The notes under the pieces: generated by a model
The model's input: the letters and a program-made list of their open reading frames with translations, nothing else
Databases searched by the model: none
What the model was told of the DNA's origin: nothing
Shown here: piece after piece, positions 62,308 through 64,000 of the stretch
How positions within the stretch are numbered: the stretch's first letter is position 1
Layout: every line of letters starts with the position of its first letter
Program-made: the position numbers and the translations under genes
Source of the DNA: Virgibacillus sp. AGTR
Lineage (GTDB): Bacteria > Bacillota > Bacilli > Bacillales > Amphibacillaceae
Reading direction: 5' to 3'
DNA: 64,000 nt
NCBI RefSeq assembly: GCF_016919725.2
Contig: NZ_JAJERH010000003.1
Span: 1-64,000 of the forward strand

Positions 62308-63054
62308 ATGAAAGTTAAACAACCACAACCTTTTACGTTTGAAGCTGGACCGCGTGCGGTATTATTACTACATGGCTTTACTGGGCATTCTGCAGATGTC
62401 CGAATGCTAGGAAGGTATTTAGAAAAACGAGGATATACAAGTCATGCTCCTATTTATCGTGGACACGGACTACCACCAGAAGAATTAGTAAAGGCAACAC
62501 CAGATGAATGGTGGGAAGATGTAAAAGAAGCCTATCAACATTTAAAGGAACTTGGATACAATGAAATAGCAGTAGCTGGCTTATCCTTAGGAGGAGTATT
62601 AGGCTTGAAAATTGCCTATACCGAAAAAACAAAAGCAGTCATAACGATGTGTTCTCCTATGTTTTTTGATAATGAAACACAGCTAACCAAAGGATTTACA
62701 GCATTTGCTAAAGAGTACAAACAATTAGAAAGAAAAGATAAAGATGTTATCGAAAAAGAAGTTGAGGAACTGTTGAAGAATTCAACCGATGTATTTACTC
62801 ACCTAGGAAAATTTATTAATGAGGTCAAAAATGAAGTGGATACAATCTACACACCTACGATGGTAGTTCAGGCGAGAAAAGATAACATGATAAATACGGA
62901 TAGTGCAAATTATATTTATGATAATGTCGAATCTGATCAAAAAGCAATTCATTGGTATGAGGACTCTGGACATGTAATCACAATGGATAAAGAGAAAGAA
63001 CAAGTATTTGAAGATATTTATCAATTCCTTGAAACATTAAACTGGGAAGAATGA
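62308..63054 (+). CDS. estA: Carboxylesterase EstA (YvaK/Est30-like)
   Basis: 248 residues; alpha/beta hydrolase with LLHGFTGHSADV (oxyanion), nucleophile Ser93 (GLSLGGV), Asp in ARKDNMIN and His in DSGHVITMD. It hydrolyses short- to medium-chain esters. Conserved position between secG and rnr. Confidence 0.95.
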   Translation: MKVKQPQPFTFEAGPRAVLLLHGFTGHSADVRMLGRYLEKRGYTSHAPIYRGHGLPPEELVKATPDEWWEDVKEAYQHLKELGYNEIAVAGLSLGGVLGLKIAYTEKTKAVITMCSPMFFDNETQLTKGFTAFAKEYKQLERKDKDVIEKEVEELLKNSTDVFTHLGKFINEVKNEVDTIYTPTMVVQARKDNMINTDSANYIYDNVESDQKAIHWYEDSGHVITMDKEKEQVFEDIYQFLETLNWEE

Positions 63055-63102
63055 TTATATTCAACAAAGAACGTTAACAATAATAGAAAGAAGGTGAAGA
63101 AA

Positions 63103-64000
63103 GTGAAGGAAAAAATACAAAATTATTTTAAAGAAAATGGAACAAAACCATTAGCAGTAGACGAATTAGAAGAAGTGTTAGAAATTGAGGATGCAATAGA
63201 ATTCAAAGAACTGGTCAAAGTACTTAATCAATTAGAAGAAGAAGGTGAACTGGTTCGAACTCGAAAAAATCGATTTGGTCTTCCAGAAAAAATGAATCTG
63301 ATACGGGGCAGAATTCAAATGCATGCGAAAGGATTTGCATTCTTAATTCCAGATGATGAGAAGCAAGATGATGTTTATGTCCACCACTCTGATCTGGCAT
63401 CTGCAATGAATAACGATAAAGTACTGGTACGTATTGAAAAAAGGGATAAAGATGGAAATCGTCCTGAAGGTACAGTGATCCGCATATTAGAACGAGCAAC
63501 TTTGCAGGTAGTGGGCACATTTGAGGATAATCGTTCATTTGGGTTTGTGATAGCGGATGATAAGCGGATTCCTAATGATATCTTCATCCCAAAAAATATG
63601 ACGAATGGAGCTGTAAGTGGGCATAAAGTAATTGCCCATATTACAAAATATCCAGAGGGAAAGAAAAGTGCTGAGGGAGAAATTATTCATATACTTGGTC
63701 ATAAAAATGATCCAGGTATTGATATTATATCAATTATCCATAAGCACGGTATTAAGATGGACTTCCCTAATAAAGTGCTTGATCAAGCCGCTGCTACACC
63801 AGAAACAATCTCAGCAGATGAAATAAAGGAAAGAAGAGATCTACGTAATGAAACAATTGTTACTATTGATGGTGCAGATGCAAAGGATTTAGATGATGCC
63901 GTTTCTGTAAAAAAATTAGACAATGGTAATTATAAGCTAGGTGTCTATATTGCAGATGTTAGTTATTATGTGGAAGAAGGAAGTCCGATTGATCAAGAAG
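63103..64000 (+). CDS. rnr: Ribonuclease R (partial, runs off the window)
   Basis: The first 299 codons of a 3'-5' exoribonuclease: N-terminal winged helix (about 1-65), two cold-shock domains ([35 protein letters not shown]) and the beginning of the RNB catalytic domain ([16 protein letters not shown], whose aspartates hold Mg). The end lies beyond 64000. The start is GTG 63103 after AGAAGGTGA; a GTG at 63094 is less well placed. Confidence 0.97.
   Translation, partial: MKEKIQNYFKENGTKPLAVDELEEVLEIEDAIEFKELVKVLNQLEEEGELVRTRKNRFGLPEKMNLIRGRIQMHAKGFAFLIPDDEKQDDVYVHHSDLASAMNNDKVLVRIEKRDKDGNRPEGTVIRILERATLQVVGTFEDNRSFGFVIADDKRIPNDIFIPKNMTNGAVSGHKVIAHITKYPEGKKSAEGEIIHILGHKNDPGIDIISIIHKHGIKMDFPNKVLDQAAATPETISADEIKERRDLRNETIVTIDGADAKDLDDAVSVKKLDNGNYKLGVYIADVSYYVEEGSPIDQE

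Overview
The window is low-GC Firmicute chromosome, almost certainly from a Bacillaceae species of the Oceanobacillus/Virgibacillus type. This rests on gene order closely parallel to Bacillus subtilis, strong GGAGG ribosome-binding sites, frequent TTG/GTG starts, and Firmicute regulators (HprK, Crh, CggR, GlpP, CtsR and LexA sites). The genus is inferred from protein similarity and the style of the intergenic repeats. No database search was possible.

Layout. 1-7.2 kb: uvrB-uvrA behind a LexA box, a dispersed repeat, the bacillithiol pair yojF-bshB2, and yvlC/yvlD-like membrane genes. 7.2-12.3 kb: hprK-lgt-yvoD-ppaX-yvoF, then glpP. 12.3-16.7 kb: glpF-glpK and glpD, each behind a leader terminator of the GlpP type. 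16.8-23.1 kb: yvcD, trxB, yvcI-rapZ-yvcK-whiA and crh. 23.1-24.1 kb: clpP with a CtsR operator over its promoter, then tRNA-Arg(CCG).

24.1-29.4 kb is an accessory stretch between the tRNA and aroK. It holds a CYP152-type P450 peroxygenase, an Erm(D/K)-like rRNA methyltransferase with a leader peptide and two attenuators, several dispersed repeats, an orphan holin, a small acidic protein and a compact type I toxin-antitoxin locus. 29.4-38.2 kb: aroK and aroD diverge; then a sigma-54 activator and a -24/-12-controlled operon for 3-hydroxybutyrate/acetoacetate use (two CoA-transferase subunits, dehydrogenase, thiolase, GntP-family permease), and a kinase-like gene. 38.3-44.7 kb: an FAH-family enzyme, a six-unit tandem array of a ~155 bp structured repeat, an acetate-type symporter pair, an RNase H-like gene, rpoN (sigL) and a glutaredoxin-like gene. 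44.8-52.0 kb: the glycolytic cluster cggR-gapA-pgk-tpiA-gpmI-eno with its CggR operator. 52.0-57.4 kb: a TPP riboswitch and a thiamin-precursor ABC operon that also carries a TatD-type hydrolase, followed by a nucleoside hydrolase. 57.4-64 kb: ptsI without ptsH, a monoacylglycerol-lipase-like hydrolase, a secreted M14 carboxypeptidase, secG, estA and the start of rnr.

Functional threads. Carbon control recurs: HprK, Crh, PtsI, GlpK with its HPr phosphorylation histidine, CggR, and a perfect cre box in front of crh. The rpoN gene and its likely target operon are only 10 kb apart. The most interesting non-textbook elements are the type I toxin-antitoxin locus at 28.99-29.35 kb, the erm leader at 26.74-27.17 kb, and three families of structured dispersed repeats, one of them amplified as an ABA-ABA higher-order array at 39.67-40.60 kb.
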